Assembly: GCA_946405045.1 (NCBI GenBank)
Contig: CAMJFV010000032.1
Coordinates: 1 to 12,578 of the forward strand
Direction of reading: 5' to 3'
DNA: 12,578 nt
From: an uncultured Bacteroidales bacterium
GTDB lineage: Bacteria > Bacteroidota > Bacteroidia > Bacteroidales > Paludibacteraceae
This document shows positions 1 through 6,611 of this stretch, one piece after another. A program made the position numbers and the translations under genes. A model generated the notes under the pieces. The model did no database searches, was not told the origin of the DNA, and saw only the letters and a list, made by a program, of their open reading frames with translations. Each line of letters starts with the position of its first letter. Positions within the stretch are counted from its first letter, which is position 1.

Positions 1-584
1 ATGATACCCACGAACAGACCACCAAGAGTTGTCACCATGGCAGTGTAGATACCTCCAGCCAATGATGATACGTCAATATTATTACCTGCGTTAGACATCT
101 GGAAGAATGCCTCGATCATTCCGGCTACAGTACCCAAGAATCCGATCATTGGAGCACCACCTGAGATTGTGGCAAGGTAAGAAAGACCATTCTCAAGTTT
201 CGACACTTCAAGGTTGCCGACGTTCTCAACAGCTACCGACACATCTGACATAGGACGGCCAAGACGCTGGATTCCCTTCTCAATCATTCTTGCGCATGGA
301 GTGTTGTTGTTACGGCAAAGATTCAACGCTGCGTCAATCTTTCCCTCCTGGATATAATCCTTAATCTTATCCATGAAACTTTTGTCATATTTCGACGCTG
401 CTCTAATTACAGTCAAACGCTCAAAGAAGATATAGATTGCGACGATGCTAAGAAGTAGCAACGGAATCATAATCCAACCACCCTTCATGGCTGTGTCAAG
501 CAGGTTGATGCTCTGATTTGCAGTCTCCTCAACGTTATTTACAGGAACTGTCTCAGGAATTTGTAAAAGCATGTTTAAATTCAT
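1..584 (-). CDS. exbB: ExbB/TolQ/MotA-family proton channel protein (partial, 3' end outside window)
   Basis: Inner-membrane proton-channel subunit that, in the known family, works with ExbD and TonB (or TolR/TolA) to power outer-membrane transport. The 194 visible residues start at ATG 584; an in-frame TGA lies six bases upstream of it, so the start cannot lie further out, although Met5 is a possible alternative. Visible features are a first membrane helix at about residues 36-54, a cytoplasmic charged segment (about 60-130), and a second helix at about 137-160 carrying the family-typical GFLGTVAGMIEAF stretch, with the third helix beginning near 176. The C-terminus and any following exbD are beyond base 1. 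It lies 30 bases after ribBA on the same strand with no terminator between, so it is probably co-transcribed with lptF and ribBA. The family call is secure; ExbB versus TolQ is inferred from sequence flavour and is less certain. Confidence 0.88.
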   Translation of the reverse strand, partial: MNLNMLLQIPETVPVNNVEETANQSINLLDTAMKGGWIMIPLLLLSIVAIYIFFERLTVIRAASKYDKSFMDKIKDYIQEGKIDAALNLCRNNNTPCARMIEKGIQRLGRPMSDVSVAVENVGNLEVSKLENGLSYLATISGGAPMIGFLGTVAGMIEAFFQMSNAGNNIDVSSLAGGIYTAMVTTLGGLFVGI

Positions 585-614
585 AATTCACAATATTATA
601 TAAAGGTTCTTTGT

Positions 615-1823
615 TTACGCTTTTTTGATGGTGTGACCCATACGGTTTTTCTTTGTCTCAATATAGAAACGGTTGTATTTGTTTGGCTCAACCTCGATAG
701 GCACATTCTCCACGATTTCAAGTCCATAGCTTTCCAATCCGATTCTTTTGACAGGGTTGTTTGTCATCAGACGCATCTTCTTGACGCCTAGAATCTGAAG
801 GATCTCAGCTCCTACACCGTATTCTCTCTCATCTGGCTTGAATCCGAGATGAATATTTGCATCGACAGTGTCCAATCCTTCCTCTTGAAGCTTGTATGCT
901 TTGATCTTGTTCATCAGTCCGATGCCACGGCCCTCCTGGTTCATATATAATATGACGCCTTTGCCCTCTTTCTCCACCATCTGCATAGCTTTCTGTAGCT
1001 GCTCTCCACAGTCGCAACGGCGAGATCCGAAGATATCTCCAGTAGCGCAAGATGAATGTACACGCACCAATATAGGTTCGTCTGGCTTCCACTCTCCTTT
1101 GATTAGGGCAATGTGCTCCAAACCATTTGATTTCTGACGGAAAGGAATCAATTTGAAGTTGCCATATAAAGTAGGCATCTCCACTTTCTCTCCCGTCTCC
1201 ACAACACACTCTTTCTTTCTTCTGTATGCGATCAAATCCTTGATTGCAATCATCTTCATGCCATATTTCTTGGCTACCTCAATAAGCTGAGGCATACGTG
1301 CCATTGTGCCGTCTTCGTTAAGAATTTCGATAAGTGCGGCGGCAGGATGAAGTCCGGAAAGACGCGCCAAATCGACAGCTGCTTCTGTATGTCCGGCACG
1401 GGCAAGCACACCGTTGTCCTGGGCATAAAGTGGATTGATATGACCTGGACGTCCGAATGTCGTAGAAGTGCTTATCGGATCAGCAAGAGCTTGTATTGTC
1501 ATTGCACGGTCGTGTGCGGATACTCCTGTTGTACAGCCTTCAAGTTTGTCTACAGTAACAGTGAATGGGGTGCCAAGAATTGATGTGTTATCTGCCACCT
1601 GATGGTCAAGTCCAAGCTCTTTCGCTCTTGAAATAGTGATAGGTGCACAAAGCACTCCACGCCCCTCACGTAGCATGAAATTAATCTTTTCTGGAGTGAT
1701 AAGTTCCGCTGCTGTGATGAAATCACCTTCGTTCTCACGATCCTCATCATCCACAACAATCACAAACTTACCCTGTCTGAAATCCTCGAGTGCCTCTTCT
1801 ATTGTGTTTATACTATAGTTCAT
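615..1823 (-). CDS. ribBA: Bifunctional 3,4-dihydroxy-2-butanone-4-phosphate synthase / GTP cyclohydrolase II
   Basis: Cytosolic enzyme supplying both precursors of riboflavin: it converts ribulose 5-phosphate to 3,4-dihydroxy-2-butanone 4-phosphate, and opens GTP to the diaminopyrimidine intermediate. The N-terminal RibB domain (about 1-205) shows the acidic metal/substrate loop DDEDRENEGDF at 25-35 and RAGHTEAAVDL at 142-152. The C-terminal RibA domain (about 206-402) shows the zinc cysteines C259, C270 and C272 in SSCATGDIFGSRRCDC, plus QEGRGIGL at 296-303 and MTNNPVKR at 353-360. The length of 402 residues is normal for the fusion and both active sites look intact. Its ATG lies inside the last codons of the upstream lptF-like gene (11-base overlap), suggesting translational coupling. 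There is no room for an FMN riboswitch directly upstream. Very confident. Confidence 0.97.
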   Translation of the reverse strand: MNYSINTIEEALEDFRQGKFVIVVDDEDRENEGDFITAAELITPEKINFMLREGRGVLCAPITISRAKELGLDHQVADNTSILGTPFTVTVDKLEGCTTGVSAHDRAMTIQALADPISTSTTFGRPGHINPLYAQDNGVLARAGHTEAAVDLARLSGLHPAAALIEILNEDGTMARMPQLIEVAKKYGMKMIAIKDLIAYRRKKECVVETGEKVEMPTLYGNFKLIPFRQKSNGLEHIALIKGEWKPDEPILVRVHSSCATGDIFGSRRCDCGEQLQKAMQMVEKEGKGVILYMNQEGRGIGLMNKIKAYKLQEEGLDTVDANIHLGFKPDEREYGVGAEILQILGVKKMRLMTNNPVKRIGLESYGLEIVENVPIEVEPNKYNRFYIETKKNRMGHTIKKA

Positions 1824-3351
1824 TATCGTCTATGTTAATTACTTGACTGATTTCTTGTTTTTTCTTTTTAGAGAACAAATTCTTAAAGAATTTGGATATC
1901 TTTTTGCCTAAAACTTTTGTCGTAGGCATGTTGAATGTAGCGTCGATTGCTGCTTTGTAAGTTAGGAACAGACCCAAAGGGAATAACATGGCTGAACTGA
2001 ACCATGTGCCAATCCATACAGGCCAGCTACCATTTCTTGCCATTTTGAATCCTGTATTGTCTACAATATAATAGACGATGAAAAGCAGGATAGAAATTAC
2101 AACTGGCAAACCAAAGCCTCCTTTTCGGATGATCGCTCCCAATGGGGCTCCGATAAAGAAGAAAATAATGCATGCGAACGAAAGTGTAAACTTACGGTGC
2201 CTTTCGATATCATGTTTCCACATTGGCTTGTCGACAGAGGAGTATTTTCTCTCTCCAAAGTAATCAAGCTCATTTCTTACAACCTGCATATTGTTTACAG
2301 CTCTGTCAAACGATTCTTTCTGCTGCATTAGTGATCGACGGTTGATTATCGCCTCATAATCTTTGGCTTTTTCCAAAGGAATTGTGTCAAGGTTTGTCTT
2401 GACATATCCACTATCTAACTTACGGCCAAAGAACAGAGAATTGACGTATTTATGAGCGTAAGCTGTCGCCAAACTGTCTGACTCAAATCGTAAAGAATCA
2501 ATAGTTTGTGTGAGCTGTTCAAGATTTTTAGTTGTCTGCTTACCTGCCACCGACTCTTCGCTTACCATATTCAGATTATTGTCGTAGTCCATGATTAATT
2601 CACGGTAGACAAAAGTTTCACGTCGGAACGGTATGTTTTTCTTAGATACTTGAACAGCGGAACCCTTCATGTTCTCAAACATCTCGCCATTGTGTAGCTT
2701 GAGGATAAATCCCTTTTTGTCTGCGGTTGAGACGAGCATGCCTGAATCCGCAGTCACGATTCTGATGTTATCTGAACTACCTCCACCTGCAGTGCCGGTG
2801 AAGTCGTATATCATCATATCATAAAGCATTCTCGTGTCGTGGTTTTTGCTACGCACGTAGATGCTATAGTTGTCGATACCTGTATAGAAAGATCCGACGG
2901 GAATAGACACGTCTGGAGATTTATGTCTGATGGAGCGTAGCAGCACCGTCCATTTCAACTGTACGTCTGGCATAACGACGTTAGAAAAATAGAACGAACC
3001 GATTGATAAGAATCCGATTACAACAAGATACGGCTTCATTATTCTAAATAGAGATATTCCGGCCGCTTTCATTGCTATCAATTCCAAACGTTCTCCCAAT
3101 CCGCCGAAACTCATCAGTGACGATAATAGAATCGACAAGGGCAATGCCATTGGAACGAGTGTCAGCGCAGCATAGTAGAAGAATTGACCCATGACTATCA
3201 GATCAAGTCCTTTTCCAACCATCTCGTCGATGTATCTCCATAGCGACTGCATCAGCAGAATGAAAAGACATACGAAGAAAGTGGCTAAGAAACTTAGCAA
3301 ATAGTCTTTCAATAAAAATGTATGTAGGCGTTTTAACTGCATCTTAAACAT
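1813..3351 (-). CDS. LptF/LptG (YjgP/YjgQ) family permease
   Basis: Inner-membrane permease of the family that forms the LptB2FG exporter, which extracts lipopolysaccharide toward the outer membrane. The 512 residues have the family architecture: three N-terminal membrane helices (about 17-36, 56-80, 105-125), a large soluble periplasmic region (about 126-385), and three C-terminal helices (about 387-405, 415-433, 445-465). A lysine-rich cytoplasmic tail follows (480-500). In the periplasmic part, about 270-365 is polar and probably helical. ATG 3351 is used here, but Met4 (3342) is equally plausible because a TAnnTTTG element sits only 11 bases upstream of the first ATG. The gene heads the run lptF-ribBA-exbB and overlaps ribBA by 11 bases. 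Whether it is the LptF or LptG partner cannot be told from sequence alone, so no symbol is given. Confidence 0.9.
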   Translation of the reverse strand: MFKMQLKRLHTFLLKDYLLSFLATFFVCLFILLMQSLWRYIDEMVGKGLDLIVMGQFFYYAALTLVPMALPLSILLSSLMSFGGLGERLELIAMKAAGISLFRIMKPYLVVIGFLSIGSFYFSNVVMPDVQLKWTVLLRSIRHKSPDVSIPVGSFYTGIDNYSIYVRSKNHDTRMLYDMMIYDFTGTAGGGSSDNIRIVTADSGMLVSTADKKGFILKLHNGEMFENMKGSAVQVSKKNIPFRRETFVYRELIMDYDNNLNMVSEESVAGKQTTKNLEQLTQTIDSLRFESDSLATAYAHKYVNSLFFGRKLDSGYVKTNLDTIPLEKAKDYEAIINRRSLMQQKESFDRAVNNMQVVRNELDYFGERKYSSVDKPMWKHDIERHRKFTLSFACIIFFFIGAPLGAIIRKGGFGLPVVISILLFIVYYIVDNTGFKMARNGSWPVWIGTWFSSAMLFPLGLFLTYKAAIDATFNMPTTKVLGKKISKFFKNLFSKKKKQEISQVINIDDNEL

Positions 3352-3361
3352 ATTTCGCCTA

Positions 3362-3369
3362 CAAAAATA
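3362..3369 (-). promoter_or_regulatory. Candidate -7 promoter element for lptF-ribBA-exbB
   Basis: On the minus strand this reads TATTTTTG, a full match to the Bacteroidetes sigma-ABfr -7 consensus TAnnTTTG. No convincing TTTG -33 box lies 19-21 bases upstream. The predicted transcript start would be only a few bases before ATG 3351, giving an almost leaderless message or favouring the ATG at 3342. Moderate support only. Confidence 0.4.
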
Positions 3370-3475
3370 GTCTTTTTCTATCTTTTTTTCGTGTTTTATG
3401 GTACTATATATTGTGATTTTTACGTTTTTTTTGCTCTTTTGCTTTTAAATTATAAACAAAACAAATATTTGAGAA

Positions 3476-3727
3476 ATGGAACTAATAGTATTTTTGATTG
3501 TAGGTGCACTTGCTGGTTATCTTGGTGGTCAGTTGATGGGCAAAGCAAACAGCATTTTGGTTAACATTCTTGTTGGTATCATCGGAGGTATGATTGGAGG
3601 ATGGGTGTTTGGAGATTTGTTCAGTGGTCTTCCAAGTATCGGATCATTTAGCCTTGGTGGTTTGATCACAGCTGTGCTAGGATCATGTATCCTTCTTTGG
3701 ATTATCGGATTCCTTCAGAAAAAGTAA
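3476..3727 (+). CDS. GlsB/YeaQ/YmgE (transglycosylase-associated) family small membrane protein
   Basis: An 83-residue, almost wholly hydrophobic protein of the Transgly_assoc type (YeaQ/YmgE/GlsB), often linked to general or envelope stress; the biochemical role is not established. It shows three membrane segments, roughly residues 2-20, 28-47 and 57-79. These are spaced by glycine-rich turns (GALAGYLGGQLMG, GIIGGMIGGWVFG) and end in a basic FLQKK tail that is probably cytoplasmic. Length and the glycine pattern are typical of the family. It is transcribed divergently from lptF. A strong hairpin follows, so it is probably monocistronic. No full TAnnTTTG element was found upstream; weaker 7-of-8 matches are present in the A+T-rich leader. 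Confidence 0.85.
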   Translation: MELIVFLIVGALAGYLGGQLMGKANSILVNILVGIIGGMIGGWVFGDLFSGLPSIGSFSLGGLITAVLGSCILLWIIGFLQKK

Positions 3728-3766
3728 GTGTAACTGCTTCTAAGTAAAGAAAATAGAAAAGAATAA

Positions 3767-3814
3767 AAATAAAAAGATCATTGCAAGCGTAGGTTTGCAA
3801 TGATCTTTTTATTT
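3767..3814. terminator. Bidirectional intrinsic terminator between convergent genes
   Basis: A 20-bp perfect inverted repeat (3767-3786 with 3795-3814) around an 8-base loop. The core is AAAGATCATTGCAA, flanked by A-runs on the left and T-runs on the right, so it can terminate both the plus-strand small membrane protein gene and the minus-strand DUF262-HNH gene. The right arm reaches two bases into the TAA stop codon of the nuclease gene (3813-3815). Confidence 0.9.
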
Positions 3815-4904
3815 ATATTCCTCCCTTCCGACGATTGCACTCCCTGCACAACATCTGACAATTCTCTGCGACGGTGCGTCCGCCATCGTGCCAAGGAGTG
3901 ATGTGGTCGGCTTCCATTTGAGAGAGCTCAAAATGGTTGCCACAATCTGCACAAATTCCTTTCTGCCGTTCGTATGCTGCAAGTTTTTGAGCTTCTGTAA
4001 ATGCTCGAATCGATAAATATTTTTCTTTACGGGTAAGTATATATGGATAAATACCGCTCTTCTTGCTCACATCATCGTCTAAAACAAGTTTGGCCACTTC
4101 TTTGTCTATCGCCTCGGTATCATAAACTTCGTTTTTGTATTTTTTGTATAGTTCTCCCCAGTTGACACCCTTCATAATCTTTTTTCGTTCTTTTGTTGGC
4201 TTAAATGTGGTTTCTATCCAAGTGATGACCGATTGGAAGAATTGCCACAATGCCGCCGCATTCGTATCATGCTGATGGTTTGCCATATACGTCTCGATAT
4301 TGCCATCTGAAATCCAAGAAATAACAGTTTCAAGATAGTCTTGACGATTGACTTGCCCAGTCATATACTCACTGCCGATTTTGGCTGCTGGACAACCTAT
4401 CTTGCTGAAATAACGTTTGGCATCGTTCACCCAACTGCCAGCATAGACAGCATTACGTAATTCCTGTTCAGTCAATTCCTCTCCAGCTATATTTATGGTT
4501 TTGAACCATTTCAGCTTTTCACTTTCGGTGCCGCTACAGATGTAAACCTGCAATTCATAATTGAGAATCTGCTCTTTCTCGTCGTCCTGCATATTGTGGA
4601 AATATCTGAACATATAAGAGAAATCTCCGTTTACAAATTGACAGATTGAGATAGTGCGTTGCTGACCGTCAATGATTTCATAAGTTCCGTCGTCGCGTGT
4701 CGCCCAATACATCACATTTAGGGGAAATCCTTGGGTGAGGGTGTCGATGACTGCGGCACGTTGTTTGTCATTGTAGACGAACTCACGTTGGTAGGGTGGA
4801 CGCACATCCAGTTTTCCTCCGTATGCTTTTACGCCTTGCTCTGCATTGTCTGCATATCCATCTGTCAGTTCACGGACGCTTATTTTATGTAATTCTATTT
4901 TCAT
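3813..4904 (-). CDS. DUF262 + HNH endonuclease domain protein
   Basis: Predicted DNA-targeting nuclease. From ATG 4904 it is 363 residues. The N-terminal DUF262 domain (about 5-160) has PPYQREFVYN at 36-45 and IDGQQRTISI with the signature DGQQR at 79-83. In GmrSD-like proteins this ParB-like fold binds NTP and controls cleavage. A helical middle region follows (about 160-300). The C-terminal HNH domain (about 310-363) has zinc-type pairs C318/C321 and C353/C356, D333-H334 as the probable catalytic pair, N348, and the closing CNRRK. All key residues are present. The frame remains open to ATG 4970, but that start would lie inside the upstream methyltransferase gene. ATG 4904 leaves a clean 20-base gap after its stop and begins where the DUF262 homology begins. 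With the adjacent adenine methyltransferase it probably forms a defence pair. Target and cofactor are unknown. Confidence 0.85.
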   Translation of the reverse strand: MKIELHKISVRELTDGYADNAEQGVKAYGGKLDVRPPYQREFVYNDKQRAAVIDTLTQGFPLNVMYWATRDDGTYEIIDGQQRTISICQFVNGDFSYMFRYFHNMQDDEKEQILNYELQVYICSGTESEKLKWFKTINIAGEELTEQELRNAVYAGSWVNDAKRYFSKIGCPAAKIGSEYMTGQVNRQDYLETVISWISDGNIETYMANHQHDTNAAALWQFFQSVITWIETTFKPTKERKKIMKGVNWGELYKKYKNEVYDTEAIDKEVAKLVLDDDVSKKSGIYPYILTRKEKYLSIRAFTEAQKLAAYERQKGICADCGNHFELSQMEADHITPWHDGGRTVAENCQMLCRECNRRKGGI

Positions 4905-4924
4905 GGTTGTATGTAGTAAAATTT

Positions 4925-5977
4925 TTATTTTTTCTTTCCGTATTCCGATTCTGGCTCTGCCACCATGCACGGCTGTGGCTCAAAGAATGGATACTCTTTG
5001 GCTTGTGGCTGTTTGCGACGAATGAGAATACGGGCGTATATCTTTTTCCCATTTACAAAAGGATATCCAAAATTTAAGTGATCTATGGTTGTAGATGCCA
5101 TTATTCCTAATATCTCAAATTGATTAGGATTGTATTTGTCCAAGAATGTAATAGGCACTCCCATCACTCCATCATAGTCCATTGGAATGTCAGCCACCTT
5201 GTTTACATTAATGGCGTTGTAATTGTCGTATTGCGGATATTCCTCTGGATTATAGGTCTTGTATAGGATTATTTCCTCATGTCGTTTGGCGATATCGAGA
5301 TTGGTAAACCAACATATATTACCCATACTTCGCCATTTTTGTCCTGTCTCGTCAATCCAAAAGCGAGTCGGTTTTGGTTCGTAATAGTCGGGCACTTTGA
5401 ATTTTGCAAAAGACAGTGTGCTTCCAAGCCAAAGTTGGTTTGCTTTTATATATGTGAATATTTCTTTGTATGTGATGGCATTCTGGTTTCCAATGATTAC
5501 AAATTTCTTGTTATATTTCATCAGTTGGGCTACATATTCCCGAAATAGCGAAAATGGAGGGTTTGTTACGACAATATCAGCCTCTTTTAGCAATTCTATA
5601 CATTCTTGAGAACGAAAGTCTCCATTCCCTTTAAGATAATTGATGCCTATTTCTTCGGGATCAGGGATACGATTGCCATTGTGATCGCCTGTGTATTCGA
5701 GCCAAATGGCACGTTCCGAATCATTTTGGCTGAATAGGTCACGCTCTTGGCTTTTATAGCAAGTGGTGATTAATTTTTTCAAACCTAATTTTTCAAAGTT
5801 GTAGCTGAAATAGTGGAAGAAATTGGAAATGCGAGGATCGTCGCAATTGCATAGCACTACTTTGTCTTTGAAATGTTGTTTGTAGTGCTTCAATTCGTTT
5901 TCTATGTCGGAGAGTTCAGTGTAAAACTCATCCTCTTTTGCCTTGTTGGCGGCATTCAAACTCTTATTTCCTGCCAT
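4925..5977 (-). CDS. EcoRI-family adenine-specific DNA methyltransferase
   Basis: S-adenosylmethionine-dependent N6-adenine DNA methyltransferase of the M.EcoRI family. From ATG 5977 it is 350 residues. The N-terminus (AKEDEFYTELSDIENEL, about 13-29) resembles the M.EcoRI start as I remember it, which is why this ATG is preferred over the in-frame ATG 5998 and TTG 6007. DIVVTNPPFSLF (134-145) contains the catalytic motif IV NPPF at 139-142. IIGNQNAITYKEIF (161-174) is also family-typical. The acidic and aromatic DDPRISNFFHYF (46-57) probably belongs to the SAM-binding part. The DUF262-HNH gene follows 20 bases downstream on the same strand. No EcoRI-like restriction endonuclease gene is in the window, so the HNH protein is the likely nuclease partner. 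Sequence specificity cannot be read from here: GAATTC occurs at 9463-9468, but this says nothing on methylation. A structured leader of about 250-330 bases precedes the gene. Confidence 0.87.
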   Translation of the reverse strand: MAGNKSLNAANKAKEDEFYTELSDIENELKHYKQHFKDKVVLCNCDDPRISNFFHYFSYNFEKLGLKKLITTCYKSQERDLFSQNDSERAIWLEYTGDHNGNRIPDPEEIGINYLKGNGDFRSQECIELLKEADIVVTNPPFSLFREYVAQLMKYNKKFVIIGNQNAITYKEIFTYIKANQLWLGSTLSFAKFKVPDYYEPKPTRFWIDETGQKWRSMGNICWFTNLDIAKRHEEIILYKTYNPEEYPQYDNYNAINVNKVADIPMDYDGVMGVPITFLDKYNPNQFEILGIMASTTIDHLNFGYPFVNGKKIYARILIRRKQPQAKEYPFFEPQPCMVAEPESEYGKKK

Positions 5978-6122
5978 ATAGATTGATAGTTTGTGCATCA
6001 CTATCAATCACTCGAAAGGGGTCTAAAAGAAAGGTGTGAGCCTTCCTATCGCATTCACGAGGAGCCTCGGAGAACCCCGTTGCACCAATTAGAATCAGCC
6101 CACACCTTAGCGGCATGAGCAT
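5964..6122 (-). CDS. Possible 52-codon leader ORF overlapping the methyltransferase start
   Basis: An open frame from ATG 6122 (second ATG at 6116) to TAA 5964-5966 would encode 52 residues beginning MLMPLRCGLILIGATGFSEA. It runs through most of the inverted-repeat region and ends 14 bases inside the methyltransferase gene if that gene starts at ATG 5977, in a different frame. I recognise no domain. It could be a translated leader peptide coupled to methyltransferase translation, or simply a chance frame in a structured RNA. The second is at least as likely, because the same bases are constrained by base pairing. Confidence 0.22.
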   Translation of the reverse strand: MLMPLRCGLILIGATGFSEAPRECDRKAHTFLLDPFRVIDSDAQTINLYGRK

Positions 6123-6227
6123 CAACTTTATTTGGTGCAACGGAGAGCAGGATGCCCTTCGTGAATTAGCTTGTTACTCTTTCGTTTTCAAAATCAAGAG
6201 TTTCCGAGGCTTTTGTTTTGAATGCGA
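6031..6227 (-). ncRNA. Highly structured leader or small RNA upstream of the methyltransferase
   Basis: Three nested perfect inverted repeats: TCGCATTC 6049-6056 with 6220-6227; AGCCTCGGA 6063-6071 with 6203-6211; CCGTTGCACCAA 6077-6088 with 6132-6143. Two further repeats cross these: AAGGTGTG 6031-6038 with 6101-6108 (continuing past one mismatch that becomes G-U on the minus strand), and ATTCACGA 6053-6060 with 6159-6166. The last overlaps the first and cannot form at the same time, so two alternative folds are possible. The minus strand is preferred because a TATCTTTG element lies upstream at 6314-6307 and the methyltransferase gene lies downstream. However, weak G-U extensions of the 9-bp stem favour the plus strand. 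I do not recognise an Rfam family; the function is unknown. Confidence 0.5.
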
Positions 6228-6445
6228 ATAATAGCTAATGCTGTATGTTATTTAGTATTTTGTTTAATTTTTCTTTCTCTTTTCCTATTTTGTTTTTGAT
6301 ATGTCGCAAAGATAATCATTTATTCTTATCCTGCATAATATAATGGATTTCAAGTTGTCGTCTACGGCTCGTGGCATTTCCGCATTATATCATTTATGAT
6401 TGGATCTCAAATTACGCCGTCAGACGTTCAATATTTGTAGAAAAC
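6228..6445. other. Non-coding A+T-rich spacer
   Basis: No plausible gene is seen on either strand. The stretch holds pyrimidine-rich tracts (6259-6300), a Bacteroidetes-type -7 element (6307-6314), and a short inverted repeat ATATAATG 6338-6345 with CATTATAT 6383-6390. The latter sits within two loosely similar direct copies of a GCATnATAT motif. None of this is enough to call a transposon end or recombination site. Confidence 0.5.
6307..6314 (-). promoter_or_regulatory. Candidate -7 promoter element for the methyltransferase/nuclease operon
   Basis: The minus strand reads TATCTTTG, a full match to TAnnTTTG. A transcript from here would start near 6300 and carry about 320 bases of leader before ATG 5977, including the whole inverted-repeat region. 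No clear -33 TTTG is seen at the usual spacing, so this is moderate evidence. Confidence 0.45.
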
Positions 6446-6545
6446 GATGGAGTATAACCGATAAAGTTGTCAATTTCTTAAAGTTTGATGGAGTATAACC
6501 GATAAAGTTGCGTATTTCCCAAAGTTTGATGGAGTATAACCGAAT
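6446..6545. repeat. 41-bp tandem repeat, about 2.4 copies
   Basis: GATGGAGTATAACCGA starts at 6446, 6487 and 6528, an exact 41-base period. The first two units share a further TAAAGTTG and end in AAAGTTT; only the 10-base segments at 6470-6479 and 6511-6520 differ. The third unit breaks off into AATAAATAGG at about 6544. The variable segments are too short for CRISPR spacers. AAAGTT recurs on both sides of the core. It lies between the unknown membrane protein gene and the methyltransferase leader. Confidence 0.9.
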
Positions 6546-6611
6546 AAATAGGAACGAAAAATGTGTATGGATCGGTGATTTTTTGCGAAATGACGTGTGA
6601 TGGTTTCGAAA

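Noticed and set aside
4905..4970. N-terminal extension of the DUF262-HNH protein to ATG 4970
   Set aside because: It would overlap the methyltransferase gene by 46 bases, its residues are low-complexity and basic with no homology to DUF262 starts, and ATG 4904 gives a clean 20-base gap.
5978..6007. Methyltransferase starts at TTG 6007 or ATG 5998
   Set aside because: The M.EcoRI-like N-terminus begins at the MAGNKSLN methionine encoded at 5977; the extra residues look unrelated. ATG 5998 cannot be fully excluded.
6031..6227. Retron msr-msd or insertion-sequence ends
   Set aside because: No reverse transcriptase or transposase gene is nearby, and the repeats are nested and crossing rather than one pair of terminal inverted repeats with flanking duplications.
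6334..6405. XerCD dif-like site around the GCATAATATAATG motif
   Set aside because: The two half-site-like sequences have no 6-8 base central region and match the dif consensus only loosely.
6446..6545. CRISPR array
   Set aside because: Intervening variable segments are only 10 bases, the flank next to the core is also conserved, and no cas genes are present.
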